A stretch of DNA of 64,000 bases, taken from NCBI GenBank assembly GCA_030490835.1, contig CM059977.1, positions 22,425,335 to 22,489,334 of the forward strand, in the 5' to 3' direction. The stretch comes from Annona cherimola (Eukaryota > Streptophyta > Magnoliopsida > Magnoliales > Annonaceae). The notes below the pieces were generated by a model, which was not told the DNA's origin, ran no database searches, and saw nothing but the letters and a program-made list of their open reading frames with translations. Both the position numbers and the translations under genes were made by a program. The stretch's first letter is position 1; the number at the start of each line of letters is the position of its first letter. Shown here piece by piece: positions 25,670-37,411 of the stretch.

Positions 25670-25972
25670 GGGTGTGTTTGGCAATTTGAAAAAGTTGTCA
25701 AATTAAAACTTTTCAATCTAAAACTTTTCAATCTAAAACTTTTCACTCTCCATAACTACTCTTTTTTTAATTATTTTTTACACATATTTCTATACAACAA
25801 CCCTACTTTTCAATCATTTCTACACAACTACTAATACAACTAATCTATTTATTTTAAATTTATTCTCTTTATTTCTTATCCTACCCCTATAATATCACAT
25901 CATTTTTACTGATTTGACAACTTTTACCTACAAAATTTTTCACCGCAAATCTTACACTTCCCAAACACACCC
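25670..25972. mobile_element. Tourist-like MITE, intact ends
   Basis: 303 bp from GGGTGTGTTTGGCAATTTG to CCCAAACACACCC, flanked by TTA at 25667-25669 and 25973-25975. Contains an immediate duplication of AACTTTTCAATCTAAA. Confidence 0.8.
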
Positions 25973-27196
25973 TTATTACGTTTTCACTTCCCCTTTAAAG
26001 ATTCCGATTCTCACTTCCCCCCAAAATCACCAGATTGCCGCCCACCCAAGCCTCCCCGCCTCTCAAATCCTGGTTAATTGCCCCTTCCGGCAGCGACGGC
26101 GGCTGCCCGGCAGATCACCCCTTCTCGCCGCAACTGCAGTTGCCCGACCAAATTTCTTCATTTTTCAGCCACACACTCTTTCAATCCCTCATTCCTTCTC
26201 CATTTTTCATTTAGCACTCACGCCCCAAAATTTCAGCAACCTGGTTGCTCAATCTCCTGCATTACCGCCTCCTCCTCCGACGTCATTTTCACCGGTCCTT
26301 GCGGTGGCAGTGCGGCACCGCAGCAACAGCTCACAACAGACAGCCGGTTCAGTTACCATATCTCAGCTCCCTGCTTTTTCTTTCATTTCCTATTTGTCTT
26401 TTCCTTTTTTCAATGGTTCGGGGATAGCTTTGAGTCTTGAGCCTGTTTGTCTGCTGTGTATTTAAATTTTAAGATGATATTTATTGCAATTATGCATATG
26501 CTTTCATAGTTGAAATGTCGAATTAGCTAAAACGTGAATCTAACTGTTCACGAGAATAAGAAGGGCAGTTAGCTAGTAGTAAAATTTCCGGAATACATGC
26601 TGTGGAGAAATCGGGTCTGTAAATTGTGAATTGATCATCTTGAAGTTAGCACAACATCGACCGGCATTCTTAAGGCTTCTGTAAATTGGGTGTTTTACAG
26701 GTGGTTAAAAAAATTTATTTGATTTCTTAAATTGGGTGTTTTACAATTTGAAGGGTGGTTTTGAGCTTTTCAACTGTCATACAATTTCTATTAGACTTTT
26801 AAAATTTTATATTTAATAAGAATGATGTGTTTGTAGACTTTTAAATTTTCATTTTTGTTAAACACACGGGTTGTTCTTAATTCTTATATTATTATAAATT
26901 ATTTACTTGTTCAATCTTTCAACAAATTGATTTATTTTATTTCTTATCATGTTAGATATGTTTATAGAAGTGCAATTCATAAAGGCATTGAGATAAATAG
27001 GGAGAATTTAGGAATCAAGTGTCAATATTCAAGGCTCGTTACACATTTTAGGTTAGTTAATAGAGTTAATTTTTTTTAATATTCATGCTTAGAGATTTTT
27101 GAAAGTTTTCTATTAATGTTTTCTTGCATGTTTTGTTGTAATGCTTAAAATCTAATATATATATACACACATATTTAGGATTTATAAGTACATAAG

Positions 27197-27424
27197 TTTA
27201 GTATTTTATCAACAATATATAATTAACTTAAGATTATTAAACACTTATGGCATCATAATTATATCATGCTGATTTAGTATTTTATCAACGATATATAATT
27301 AATTTGAGATTGTTAAACACTTATGGCATCATAATTATATCATGCTGATTTAGTATTTTATCAACGATATATAATTAATTTGAGATTGTTAAACACTTAT
27401 GGCATCATAATTATATCATGCTGA
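27197..27424. repeat. Three tandem 76-bp units
   Basis: Units start with TTTAGTATTTTATCAAC at 27197, 27273 and 27349 and end in ATCATGCTGA. Units 2 and 3 look almost identical; unit 1 is more diverged. Confidence 0.85.
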
Positions 27425-27613
27425 TGTCATCGGTTGGAACCGTTTTGCTTAACCTGTCAAATCGGTTCGAACCAGACTAGTTCCTCTTCCGGTTCAATCA
27501 TCGGTTCAGTTCTGACAACATTGTGGCGACGTGATAGAAGTGCTTTCTCTGCATGATTGACGGGTGATAACTTTCATTGCTTTTGGGGAACCCTAGCTCT
27601 TAACGCCAAAATC

Positions 27614-27621
27614 TTCCCGCC
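27614..27621 (+). promoter_or_regulatory. E2F-type box upstream of dTMP kinase
   Basis: TTCCCGCC matches the plant E2F core. It lies about 840 bp before the coding start, in a stretch that could be promoter or 5' UTR because the first visible coding exon follows an acceptor-like TATTATAG at about 28431-28438. Suggestive only. Confidence 0.35.
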
Positions 27622-28454
27622 TGAAAGAAGTCAGCTCCCTCGAAAGAAGATAGTAGGAGAAGCCCAGATTTCTAATCCAAATTCCAAGCTCCGTCCAGTA
27701 GCAACACCATTCCAAAACTCGATTTTATTAAAAAAAGATTCAGCCGATCCAAAGCTCAAGACAGGTTTGTGGTTTTTATTTGTACGAAGTTGCAATTCTG
27801 CAAGGACTTTTTTTAAAATTTAATTTTTATTTTTCTTTCACACTGACGGTTCCCTGCGGGGATCTCCATGTGATGATCGGTGAGATCTGTTGCCATGTCC
27901 TTTCATGTTTTAAAATTCTTCAAGCGGGTAAGGGGCATAGTGCTCTGTGACTCTTCATTCAAAGAAAATGTGTACTTTTTTCCTATTGTAATTCGCCATT
28001 CAAAGTAAAGTTCAAGAGTGTGTACCAATCTCTGGAGGACTGGATCTATATTCAGGGTTGCTAGTGCGTCGGCGAAGGAAAAATTGGACCTTTATCTTTC
28101 TTGCAGTCCCACAATTCTGTTGATCTTTGTTTCTTTCATTTTCCCAAATGCTCCACATCAATTTTCTTATCGGCTTGCCCACATCATAGCAATGACGCTT
28201 ACCTAGTATGGTATTAACACTCATGCGATTTCGCTTCAGTGTCATTTCATGGCCATTTTTCTATTTGATCTACGTAATTTTAAAAACTCATCTATGTGTT
28301 AGAATTTTTCCACTACTATGTTTTATTCTAAGCATGCTTACCTTTATCTAAGGCATGAAACTGTCTTTGCCAACTATTGTTTTTAATTAATCTACAGTGC
28401 TAAGCTAATGGTGTCTTTCTCTTCCATTCTTATTATAGACTAGGATTGGATTTC

Positions 28455-31400
28455 ATGCCAAATGCTTGTTCCCTAATTGCTCGAGCTCTGTAAGTGCCAC
28501 TGGATGTAGGGTTACTTGTTGAAAAGATACGGTTTTCTCTTTTCCTTTTTTACTCTGTTCAGCATTTCATTTTCCAGATGCACAGGATTTTGCATAAGCA
28601 CACCTTGATGAGCATTTTCGGAACTGCCATTAGTAAATAGCATATTTTTGGATGTTATGTTTGATGAAAACAAGGAGTATTAATTGATTATGTTTGAGGA
28701 AAACAAAGAGTCTTAACCCTTGATAAAGGGTTTTTTGACTACTTATGCATGAGACCTACGCATGTCTCCTGGTAGAAGAAATATGGATATAAGGTGGGTG
28801 TTGACGTTGGAAATAATGTGCTTGATGATTGGACATATGGCTTTCACTTTGGAAAAGAAAAAGTGACGGTGTCCTCTGTTTTCATTTTCATTTTCATTTT
28901 ATTGTTCCTTTCTGAAGCTCTAGCAAGTAGCAATGCCAAAATGAGCTCTTCATTGGCAATCCTAACCATCAGATCTCTGATGGCCCAAATGAAGTCGCTT
29001 GATGGTAATGGTGACACAGAATTGGAGGCGCCCTTATGCCTTTCAATGCAAAGTTTGAAAGTAATATTTTTCCTATCAGTTTAAATGAGTGAAAATTAGT
29101 AGGTTACAGTTGGTATAGCTGTTCCGGTGGACATCAACATTAACCTGATGCACTCTCATAAGGAGAGGTTGTGTGGGTCTTTGAAATTCTTGAATAAAAT
29201 TTAGGAATTTGCATGTATTTGAACGTGGAAAAAGCCTGGCATTAATTGAAATCCATGTTGCATTCTTGTGCTTATTTTGACATTGATGTTTTGAAATTCT
29301 TAGAAAATGTTTATTTTTTTTGAATGTTGAATCTTACTATGGCATATACATTCATAAATGCTGATAAAATTGGTTCTGCTTTTATTTGTTTCTTCCCTAT
29401 TCTCAGAAGTCTTGGAGCTTTAGGAAACCCACAGCTTCCAAACTGCTATTTGAGCTTATCTCGGAAGAATTCTATCAAGCAAAACAAAATGAAAAATGAT
29501 CGTTGTGAGATCTCACGGGGTTCTTTAATTGTTCTAGAAGGATTAGACCGTTGTGGAAAGACTTCACAATCAAGTAGGCTGGTGACCTACTTAGAGGGCA
29601 AAGGGTTTTCTGTGGAATCATGGCGATTTCCAGATAGAAGCACTGGGGTTGGTGAGATGATATCTTCATATCTTGCCAGTAAAGCGCATCTGGACGATCA
29701 AACAGTTCATTTGCTTTTCAGTGCAAACCGTTGGGAGAAAAAGTATGTTTTATTTTACTTTGACCCTCCTTGGTATTTTTTAGATTGTGAAAATTGATTG
29801 GATATCTATGATATTTTGAAGTTCTAGTAATGTGTTTTCACAAATTGTTTTCTTCCTCTACGATGATAGGCTTTTATTCTGTTCTTTGCTTCTTACCTCC
29901 TATGGCTTTTAAATGTAATATTTGGATGACCAATATCTTTCAGTTGCTTTGTTTCAGGGCATCGTTACTATATACTGCATGCGTCTTCAGGCATGTTAAC
30001 CATTGATCTAACTATTGATCCCTGGAAAATGGTTTTTATATATGTGGCTTTCTCATATTGATTTTAGTGTGTGGAACATGTGATGATGTGTGCAAGCATG
30101 TACAGAAGCATTAGGCATGCATTCCAAAATACGAATGTCTTCTGTGTACAAGTGTGAAAAGGACAAATGGGTTGACTTCTGAACATATTCTAAAGATAAT
30201 AAAAGGTCAGTTGCTGATTGCTATCTTATGTTTTGAAGGGCATTGATGGAGAGTAAGCTAAAGAGTGGAACCACCCTTATTGTTGATCGTTATGCTTACT
30301 CTGGAGTTGCTTTCTCAGCTGCAAAAGGACTTGATATTGACTGGTGTAAGGTGAGCATGCATCAAACGGCAAGGTATATAATGTGAAGGTTCATTTGCTT
30401 ATTATGGAAGGTTAGGAAAGGCTCTGGAAGCTTGTGAAAATGAATGATTTATCCACTTGGATAAAATAATATTGCGCAGCATGTGTGTGGGGAAGTTCAA
30501 AATTTTACATAGTTCATCGTGTGAGCAAATTTTAAAGACAGCATTGGCTTTAAAGATAATCTTATTTTTTCCAGGGACCAGATCAGGGATTGCTAGCACC
30601 AGACGCTGTAGTGTACCTTGACATTCAGCCAGAGGTATCTCTTTAACTTTTGTGATCTATTGCGCCTTATGATGAAGAGATTATCAGAAATTCATATGCT
30701 GGATTTTGCATTTGTTTAGTTTTGGTTAAAAAGAATTACATAGTCTGGATCTGTTGTCCACCATTGGTATCCCTGATGTTCTGTCTCTTGTGTTTAGTTG
30801 CCTTCCTCATAATCACAACTTTCATAATCTATTGTGCCTTATGATAAAGAGATTATCAAAAAATTCATGTGCCAGATTTTGCGATTGTTTAGTTTTTGTG
30901 AAAAAGAATTACAATGTCTCATAAAATTTGAAAAAAAGATTGTATGGATGCAGTTGTTTGGTTGGATTTTTTCCCAATTGGGCGTTCCAATTGGCAGGTC
31001 CACACCCAGGGCCCTGCTTATGTAGACTAGTACATCCGAGCTTTGCATACCTTATTCTCATCAAACCCTTGTGCTTTGCATATCTTATTCTGGTCAAATC
31101 CTTGTAAAGAAGTTGACTTTGGATTCATTATTTAAAATTTTGGATAGACCTGACCTTTAGCTGAATTCCACTGTCCCGTGATTTGTCTGTGTAACTTTTA
31201 ACTTGTTATAGCAACTTTTGTCAGAAAGCAGCACAAAGAGGAGGCTATGGTGGGGAGAGATACGAGCAACTTGAGTTTCAAAGGAAGGTTGCTGAGCAAT
31301 ATGTCATCCTCCGAGATGATACATGGAAGGTGATTCTCATATGCAACTTAATGTTTGGAACCAATGCTGCAGTTTGTTTTGCGTTCATTTGCTTGTACTT

Positions 31401-33361
31401 TATCATCTGAGAAGCTAGCCTGCAAAGGTGACTATTATTGATGTGCATCCACAGCTTAAAGATTCCAACCCTGATCATAGAGGCAGTCCTTCTCACTGCT
31501 CACATGCTCACCATATAACACACTAGTTGGGTGCTGTTTCCTGGGAAATGATTTTCTTGATAAATCAGAGCAGTCCAGTCGTCAGGTGGACCCCACTCAT
31601 GAAGTTCTTTATAGGAAAAGTTTGATGTATTTAACCAGTGGCCTTGTGTTGATCTGCAATCTAGACCTGCTTCCTTGGTTGGGCTTTTGGACAATTCATA
31701 TTGGTTCTGTATACGAGATTGTTTCATAGTCACAGGTCTTAGTGTATTCATAAGTCGTAGGTTTGTGAATACTATTCAATATGTTCATTGCCAATGATGT
31801 AATTGGGATTTTGGTTCTATCTAGTGGTGGCTAGGGGTGCAATTCGGGCTCATGAAACTCGGGTTCATCTCGACCCTAATCCTAACCCTATTTATAAAAC
31901 ATCAACCCTAGCTCTAACCCTAACCCTATTTGTAAAACCTGAACCCTAACCCTATTTTTGAAAATCGGGTTCAGGCTGAGTTTCGGGTTGGAATTTATGT
32001 TGATGAATTTACATTTTATTTAAAAGTGATAAGTTTAGAATTTCATATGAATAAATAATAATAACAAATTATGTAGGTAAACATAATAATATATAATCAA
32101 ACTACATATTTTTTAAAAATAATAATGTAAAGAATATTTCTAGAAAAAATTTAACATCAAAACTAAGATAAAGAAAAAAAATTAATAAGTGTAAAAATGA
32201 ATGATAGAAATAAAAGATAAATATAAATGAAATAATATACTTTATTTACAATAAAATTACAATATGCCAAATATGTATTCAAATATAGATATAATAACAT
32301 CAAATATGAAGAATATAAAGAAATATTGTTTAAATAGTATGTATATAATATATTTTATAATAAATATAAAATGGAAAATCGGGTTCGGGTTCACTTGAAT
32401 CATAACCCTATCATATTTACAAATCGGGTTCCTCGGGTTCGGGTTTTTCGGACTCAGGTTATGAAAAATCAAGTTCTAACACTACCCCAAATCGGGTTCG
32501 GCGGGCCAGGTTCGGCTCAACCTGGCCCAAGTTGCACCTCTAGTGGTGGCATGGTGGTGGGTACCTGGCTTTATAGGAAAAGATTGATGGATTTAATGAG
32601 TGGCGATGTCGTGATCTGCAATCTAGACCTGTTTCCTTGGTTGGGCTTTTGGACAAGTCACATTGATTCTTTATGCATGATTGTTCCATATGCATTGGTC
32701 TCAATGCATTCATAAGTGGTAGGTTGAATAATATTCAATATGTTCATTGTGTAATGATGTAATTGAGATTTTGGCTCTATCTAATGGTGGCATGAGGTGG
32801 CTCCTGGCTAGGGGCGAAATTTAGTTGCTATTTGGTAATTAGATGTACAAACCTTCCAAAATGAAAGGTCTGCCCATTTTCATATTAGTTTTTGGAACTC
32901 TTTTTTAGATCCAGCAAAAGGAAGATACAGTTTTGTTATTTATTTGTTGTCTTCTGTGTTATTCAAATGAGGTAGTTGTTTAAAAGCTTGTTAACTTAGG
33001 ATGAATTTCTTCTCCGTTAAAAGCTGGTTTGGCTTAGTCTGAGATAAAAAAGCTGGATTCAGTTCTCGACTATTACTGTTCATGTCTTTTTTGTTCCTTG
33101 CGCAATGAATCGATCAATGATTACTATACTTTGTCAGCTTAGATATGTTGTAGGGTATAATATGATTTCAGATTTCCTGTTTATCAGGTTAGGATGCTTT
33201 TACTCAAAGTCTTTTTTCAGGTCATTGATGCCTGCCGTCCAATAGAGGATGTGGAGCAAGAGATAAGAGAGCTAGCATTGCAGTGCATTAACACATGTCA
33301 GAAAGGGAAGCCCCTTTCCCCGCTTTGGTCGCAGTCAGCCCAGTCCCAGTGTAGAACTTGA
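28455..33361 (+). CDS. Thymidylate (dTMP) kinase, six coding exons
   Basis: dTMP kinase phosphorylates dTMP to dTDP in dTTP synthesis. Exons: 28455-28489, 29407-29742, 30239-30350, 30575-30634, 31225-31329, 33221-33361; all have GT-AG borders and phases join to 262 residues. Motifs: P-loop GLDRCGKT (about residues 57-64), WRFPDR, the [16 protein letters not shown] dTMP-binding segment, [11 protein letters not shown], and the lid [10 protein letters not shown]. This matches plant ZEUS1-type enzymes. Residues 1-40 (Arg/Ser/Asn rich, few acidic) look like an organelle presequence; the internal Met at 41 could start a cytosolic/nuclear form, and dual forms are reported for the Arabidopsis homologue. 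Intron 1 is 917 bp and intron 5 is 1.9 kb with an hAT insertion. A 5' non-coding exon probably exists but is not placed. Confidence 0.93.
30650..30915 (+). repeat. Diverged tandem duplication in dTMP kinase intron 4
   Basis: ATCTATTGCGCCTTATGATGAAGAG (from 30656) recurs as ATCTATTGTGCCTTATGATAAAGAG (from 30827), followed in both by GATTATCA, TTTTG, TTGTTTAGTTTT and AAAAAGAATTACA. About 95 bp per copy. Confidence 0.7.
31609..32793 (+). repeat. Direct repeats (about 220 bp) flanking an hAT in dTMP kinase intron 5
   Basis: Copy A 31609-31831 and copy B 32570-32793 share TTATAGGAAAAG, TGATCTGCAATCTAGACCTG, TTCCTTGGTTGGGCTTTTGG, TTCAATATGTTCATTG and TTTTGG(T/C)TCTATCTA. The hAT at 31832-32542 sits at the junction, so the duplication probably predates the insertion. 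Confidence 0.75.
31832..32542. mobile_element. hAT element in dTMP kinase intron 5
   Basis: 711 bp with ends TAGGGGTGCAATTCGGG and CCCAAGTTGCACCTCTA, flanked by a perfect 8-bp duplication GTGGTGGC (31824-31831, 32543-32550). Subterminal CGGGTTCGGG/CCCTAACCC tracts; AT-rich centre closely matches the reverse complement of 43990-44636. No transposase. Confidence 0.88.
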
Positions 33362-36300
33362 GAATCTAGTATTTTTTGCAAGTGTCTTACGGATATTCTC
33401 TCCTGGCTATTTGAAAAACCTGTATTGTGCTGAAGATTTAATGTGGGTTGGAATTTAGTGAGGTAAGCTTTATCGAAGTTTTTGCGGAGCTTTTTTTCAT
33501 TTTAGGCCTGTTAGATTTAATTTTACTATCATCTATTTATTTAGGAAGTGAGATTTCCAAATGCTGTTATTGATCGTGGGGTCCTAATGACCTCTGAAAG
33601 TCTTTTCCTTAAATAGATAAATGTTTGCATATAAGTTTATTGTCTTTTATTATTTTGCGAACTATTGGAAGTTTTTTACATTTCACCCAATTTTACATGT
33701 GTTAGATGCTGATCCTTATGTGCCTTTAATTTAAATGATTATGAGTATTTTAGTTAGGATGTGGTGTTAAACATTACAGTCGGCTTTTTTTTTAAAAACA
33801 ACATTAAAGTTGGCTTTAAGTTGCAAATGACTATGATACGAAACGCAAAACCTCAAAATGTCAGTGGAGGCGTCCTTAATGAATCAAAATCCAACTCAAA
33901 AAGTGATGATGTCGTTGACAAGCAAAAAAATAAATAAAAAATAAAAAGGAGGATATTCGCGCTGAAAAAATGTGTTGTGCTGTAGATAGAACTTTTATTG
34001 CGTGTTCTTTTATAAGGCTCACTACTGTCATGAGGTTTATTGCTTTGATGCTTCTGTTGCTGTTGATGCTAGATTGGTCTGTTCATCAGGGTAGGCATTT
34101 TTTTTTTTACCTATCTGCAAAGCTCTAGTTCTTGACAGTGGAGCCGGGTTGAACTCTATGAAGGAGAAAAGCTCTCACAATGCTTGTCTTTCCAAACTAA
34201 GACCTTACTTAGGTGGAACTAAGCTTGGACCAACTGAAATAAATACAGAAATGATCCACCCCTTTTTTTGGATTTTTTGAGTGTTCGTCCACTTTATTTT
34301 TTGTATGGGCAGTTTTGTTCTCTTTCATCCCTCTACTAGACACTTGGGTTGCAAGCATGTGTTTGAGCAGTCTGCTACTCTGGCAAAAAATAGTAATTTT
34401 GTACAATGCCAGCGCCTAGACCTATTGATTTGCTACAAGGATGGCAATCAATGCCCACCATTTCCCCAGTCAGCCTTCCCATCTTCCCTCGTGCCTCCAT
34501 CCGACAGATCAGTGGCAAACCTTGTAGATTTCCTCCTTTCTCAAAGCCGCTTTCATCCTCTCTCATCCCTCCTGGTGCCCATTTTTTTCCTCACCAGATT
34601 TTGGGATTATAGTTATTTCTCTTCCATTGCGTGCATCTCCAAGCTCAAATCGCCCAATTTTCAATTCCATTTTTCCAATCAAAATTGAATTGAATCTTCA
34701 AATTATCCCACCCAAACGATAGAAGCGTTTTCCATTTTAAAATAACAATATCCTTCTTATGTTGAAAGTAAATTTTGTTTTGTTCGAAAATTTATAAATA
34801 AAACAGAAATTATTCCATTGGTTTGATTCCAATTTTAAAACTGTTAATTATAAAATGGTGTACAAAATAATAAATAAATAGGAAAATACTGAAATAATGT
34901 AGTTACTACTAAAGATTCCAATGTGCCTCCCCCTTGTGCCCAACTTGATGATGGATCACCATTTAATTCATCGAATCCATTTAATTATGAAAATTTTTGT
35001 GAAAAATCACCAAGTTTCATATGAAACAAAGATGTACACAACTACATTCTAAAAACTTATAACATAAAGATTTTTGATTTATGAAAATGAACTTGGATGT
35101 ACTTAACTTTAGTGTACTTGTGTGTAAATTTTTTTTATAAACTTGTTAATCTATGTGTATTAAAGATATAAGATAAGTTTTATCATTTTTTGAGATTTGT
35201 ATATATATTTTTTGAAAATTTAAAAAATAAGGGCATTTTAGTTGTTTTCAAATGAATAAAATGCCCTTGTTTTTAAAAAATCAAATAAAAAAAATCTAGG
35301 AAATTTCAAATTTTACAAAACTTGATGCATTTTTTTAAAAGGTCTAAATTTTTTTAAAAATGGTAAAAATGGTTACACATATTAAATACATTTAGATTAA
35401 CGGTTGTATAAAAAAATTTAAAAAAAATAAAAAATAGGTTAAATGCACTAGGGTACATTGAGCCTGATTGTAGTCGAATGCACAGGATCGGAATCCTAAC
35501 AATTTTATTTAAAAATTTTAAAAAATAAAAATGAGTTTTTGCACCTGGTTGCAGAATATGGGGTACCTAACATCAACACAATAAAATGATTTGACTTACA
35601 TACTAATTTTAAAGCTATAAATTCAATGTATGCAAAAGAGAGTATAATTTTTTGGTGGATAAATGATTCCTTAAATTACTATTATTTATTAATGTATCCA
35701 TGAATAAATTCAAGTATTTCTTATCATTTATCCATAATTATACACATTTTTTAAGTCAGTAAGGCCCAACCAAATTTTGTTTGAAATAATTTTTATTACT
35801 ATGTTAAACAGATAATATTAAACAAAATGCATGGGCAAGATTTAGTTTGATCATCAACGTGGTCTCAAAATGGGGTGACAAACAAAATCTTTACTTGCAC
35901 CAAATATATGCTAATAAATAATAGAATAAAATGTATAACTAATTTGTCCTAATAAGAAGCTATCAACCACGTTTAAATTTTGTAAACATTCGTACGTTTG
36001 ACATCTTATTAACATGTGGATGAAAGTCAAAGAGAAGTTATTCTTTAGCTACTTTGATGCAATTGCAAATTCCCAAGCACGAGTTCAGGAGGTGATAAAT
36101 TTTTTTTTATAAGGAAATAATATGAATAATGATAATGAGTAAAGAATGAAGTTAAAATAGATATACTAATTGTATAAGTAGATGTATAAAAATAATTGAA
36201 AACTATGACAATTGTATAGGAAAATGTGAAAAATGATTAAAAATAAGACAATTGTTGAGATTGACAAGTTTTAGGTGTATCCAAAACACGCTAAATTTAT

Positions 36301-37411
36301 TAAAAGCTTATTTGACAAATTCAAATGAAAAACAAATAATTCCGATAAATATGACCTCAAGCCATAAAGTAAATAAAATTCAAATAAGTAAATTAGAGGT
36401 AATGATTAAAATTTAAAAATGGAGAATTTTTTTAGAGTGTACTTATCGTGTAATAGAAAAATAGAAAGCTTTCGAGTCACCCCTCCAGCACTAAACTATT
36501 TCTCTTCATGTGTTTTTCACTTTTTAGCAATTTATATTTTTTATAGGTATTTATAATCATTTCTACTAGTATTCTTGCAAATTTGCTATAATATTCTAAC
36601 ATATATCTAATAATATCACTAATTTTCTTGATACTGCCACACTCCCACAATAAATGGGAAGATCGCTACGACCACTTCGAACCTATCAGCACGGTGCTTT
36701 CTTATTATTTATTATTATTATTAATTGAGCACCAGCAACAGCACCAAGGGTCAAGGGCTGGTGGGGAGGCATGGTCAGTAGTTTATAATTAGCTTTGAAA
36801 AAATAAGAAAAATGATGTGATAGTAGAATTAATAAACAGAACGTTACATAAAGCAGTGAATTTTTTTCCTTTTCCTTGTCACCAAAGGAAGCTTTGTTGT
36901 TTTAATCATTTATTTATTTTTTCTAAATGCCAATCTAAGATAAGAAATTATATTAAAAATAAAAAATTAGTATTAAAAATGAAAAAAAGATTGTTATGCA
37001 TTTTAAAAAATGAAAGATTATGTTCCTAACTTCAAATCAAATAAATTCCGAGTAATAAAAAATTCGTCCCATCACATTCAACGGACGAGATTGATCAGGC
37101 CGAAGGTTCTTGATAATTTACGTTGAAGTATTAAATTTGTGCATTAAATTTGGGCTCCCACCGTCTTGCAGGTCTGCGTCTTTTTCACCTAAATCTGCGT
37201 GGCCCTCGGAGGGCCAAAAGTGGGAGCTGACGATCGGTGAAAGATTATTTTAGGCACTTCTCCTGGGGACTGACAACACGACAGTTTAAAAAAAATTGAA
37301 AAAGACGAGGGAGGTCTGTGCAATTATCGCAATTTTTAATTTTCTCTCCCTCAACCGCCCCCTGCAGAAACGAGGAGATCGAGGTGCTGTAGCAGCAGCA
37401 GCTGGGAGAAG
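33362..37411. other. Intergenic between dTMP kinase and the DUF641 gene
   Basis: Starts with the dTMP kinase 3' flank, then AT-rich DNA. A Tourist remnant lies at about 36093-36297 (AAATTTTTTTTTATAAGG, AATATGAATAATGATAATGAG). An ATT run is at 36707-36723. No gene supported. Confidence 0.45.
35095..35475. mobile_element. Foldback MITE (same family as 58714)
   Basis: TTGGATGTACTTAACTTTAGTGTAC at the left mirrors GGTTAAATGCACTAGGGTACATTG at the right. The interior AAATAAGGGCATTTTAGTTG/AAAATGCCCTTGTTTTT folds back at about 35250. Confidence 0.55.

Larger units (their letters stand above)
23975..27530. repeat. Composite hAT-like repeat block with two related halves
   Basis: Left end GTGTTGGTAGAATCAGGCCGG and right end CAGTTCTGACAACAT are imperfect inverted repeats of a common plant hAT type. 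The two halves are related: AGATATGTTTATAAAAGTGC near 24953 recurs as AGATATGTTTATAGAAGTGC near 26954, followed by similar sequence, and both halves start with C/T-rich leader-like DNA (24160-24800; 26030-26450). Two Tourist MITEs lie between them. The ORFs in the C/T-rich parts have no family match I recognise. No clean target duplication. Confidence 0.4.

Noticed and set aside
26078..26465. Plus-strand ORFs of 120-183 codons
   Set aside because: Low-complexity Ser/Pro/Phe reading of a C/T-rich repeat segment with no family motif.
28794..29084. 96-codon ORF in dTMP kinase intron 1
   Set aside because: Lies between exons that join perfectly without it; no conserved motif.
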